Below, piece after piece: positions 6,098 through 6,398 of a stretch of DNA of 6,398 bases. Made by a program: the position numbers and the translations under genes. Below the pieces are notes generated by a model that saw only the letters and a program-made list of their open reading frames with translations, did not search any database and was not told the origin of the DNA. Each line of letters starts with the position of its first letter. The stretch's first letter is position 1. Origin of the DNA: Actinomycetes bacterium (GTDB lineage Bacteria > Actinomycetota > Acidimicrobiia > Acidimicrobiales > Acidimicrobiaceae); NCBI GenBank assembly GCA_021785315.1, contig JAJYFX010000114.1:1-6398 (forward strand), in the 5' to 3' direction.

Positions 6098-6128
6098 GCG
6101 GCGCGAAGCCGAAAATGCCAAGCGCCGC
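6098..6128. repeat. 7-bp GC inverted repeat in the GH3 promoter region
   Basis: GCGGCGC (6098-6104) and GCGCCGC (6122-6128) are perfect inverted copies around a 17-base spacer. No T-run follows the stem in either direction: A's follow on the plus strand, and the T-run precedes it on the minus strand. It is thus not an intrinsic terminator. Its place just upstream of the -10 box suggests a possible operator or an mRNA structure. Confidence 0.5.
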
Positions 6129-6187
6129 CAAAAAATAGGTCGCCGCTGTTGGTTGCAAGTCAATAAATAGTCCCAAATCAAAATTGA

Positions 6188-6398
6188 CGGGTACTGAGCC
6201 TTCCCACCAGGAGCTATGTTGACGTGGCAAATTGGCTGTCACATACGCCCCATCACTTCAGAGACAACAGCGCTTATGGGGCACTTGATCTATCTCCTAC
6301 TTATGCTGCGGTCTATAACGTCGTGCTCCCCAAGGCCACCCAAGTCGTCGATCGGTTCCATTTGATAAGGCTGTGCAACCTAACCCTCGTCGACACCA
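6188..6398 (+). mobile_element. ISL3-family transposase fragment, N-terminally truncated, runs off the window
   Basis: A plus-strand frame with no start codon of its own is open from just after a TGA at 6185-6187 to the window end (70 codons). It reads YVDVANWLSHTPHHFRD, then AYGALDLSPTYAAVYN, then VVLPKATQVVDRFHLIRLCN. This is the pattern of the ISL3 DDE domain: 'WL...', the second catalytic Asp in LDLS..Y (Asp codon 6287-6289), and 'LP.A.qVvDrFHl.rLaN'. Some positions differ from what is usual (F for W before RD, C for A in RLCN). The N-terminal zinc-binding and HTH half and the first catalytic Asp are absent. The 130 bases upstream are the promoter region of the opposed GH3 gene, and I found no transposase-like sequence there in the other frames. 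It is therefore a 5'-deleted relic here; its 3' end cannot be judged. Confidence 0.72.

Noticed and set aside
6098..6128. Intrinsic terminator at the GC inverted repeat
   Set aside because: No T-run follows the stem on either strand; the T-run lies on the wrong side.
1..6398. CRISPR array, tRNA or defence system
   Set aside because: No regularly spaced repeats, no tRNA-like cloverleaf arms noticed, and no nuclease, toxin or phage-type proteins among the real genes.

Overview
The window is about 50% G+C by eye and looks like chromosomal DNA of a bacterium, most likely an actinobacterium and possibly Acidimicrobiia-like. The reasons are the PhoU sequence, tandem universal stress proteins, an extracytoplasmic family 3 glycosidase with the KHFPGLG..GNTD signature, an ISL3-type transposase remnant and frequent TTG starts behind good Shine-Dalgarno (SD) sites. 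The taxonomic call is an inference from protein character, not from a marker gene.

Left part, plus strand: the C-terminal part of a PhoU phosphate-signalling protein, cut by the window edge (to 404). After a 160-172-base gap come two universal stress protein (UspA-family) genes (577-1002 and 1094-1528). The first has a degenerate ATP-binding loop and the second a canonical one; a strong SD and a 10-codon mini-ORF lie between them. Then comes a probable two-gene operon, both genes starting with TTG: an atypical short-chain dehydrogenase lacking the YxxxK catalytic motif (1684-2430) and a Dabb-domain (dimeric alpha/beta barrel) protein (2462-2758).

Middle part, minus strand: pheA (prephenate dehydratase, 3763-4689) followed 9 bases later by tyrA (prephenate dehydrogenase, 2761-3753). 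Together they form a compact phenylalanine/tyrosine branch operon that uses prephenate for both end products. tyrA ends 2 bases from the convergent Dabb gene, so there is no room for an intergenic terminator.

Right part: a minus-strand family 3 glycoside hydrolase with an N-terminal lipoprotein-like signal (4825-6054), probably a cell-envelope glycosidase. Its upstream region carries a 7-bp inverted repeat and a -10-like box. It abuts a plus-strand, N-terminally truncated ISL3-family transposase fragment that runs off the window edge.

No gap longer than 300 bases lacks a gene. I saw no tRNA, rRNA, CRISPR array or recognisable riboswitch. Most of the window is ordinary housekeeping DNA. The points worth checking are the catalytic-motif deviations (SDR, first Usp, PheA, TyrA, GH3), the SDR-Dabb pair, the mini-ORF between the usp genes, and the GH3 promoter/IS junction. 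I do not see convincing evidence of a wholly new multi-gene system.
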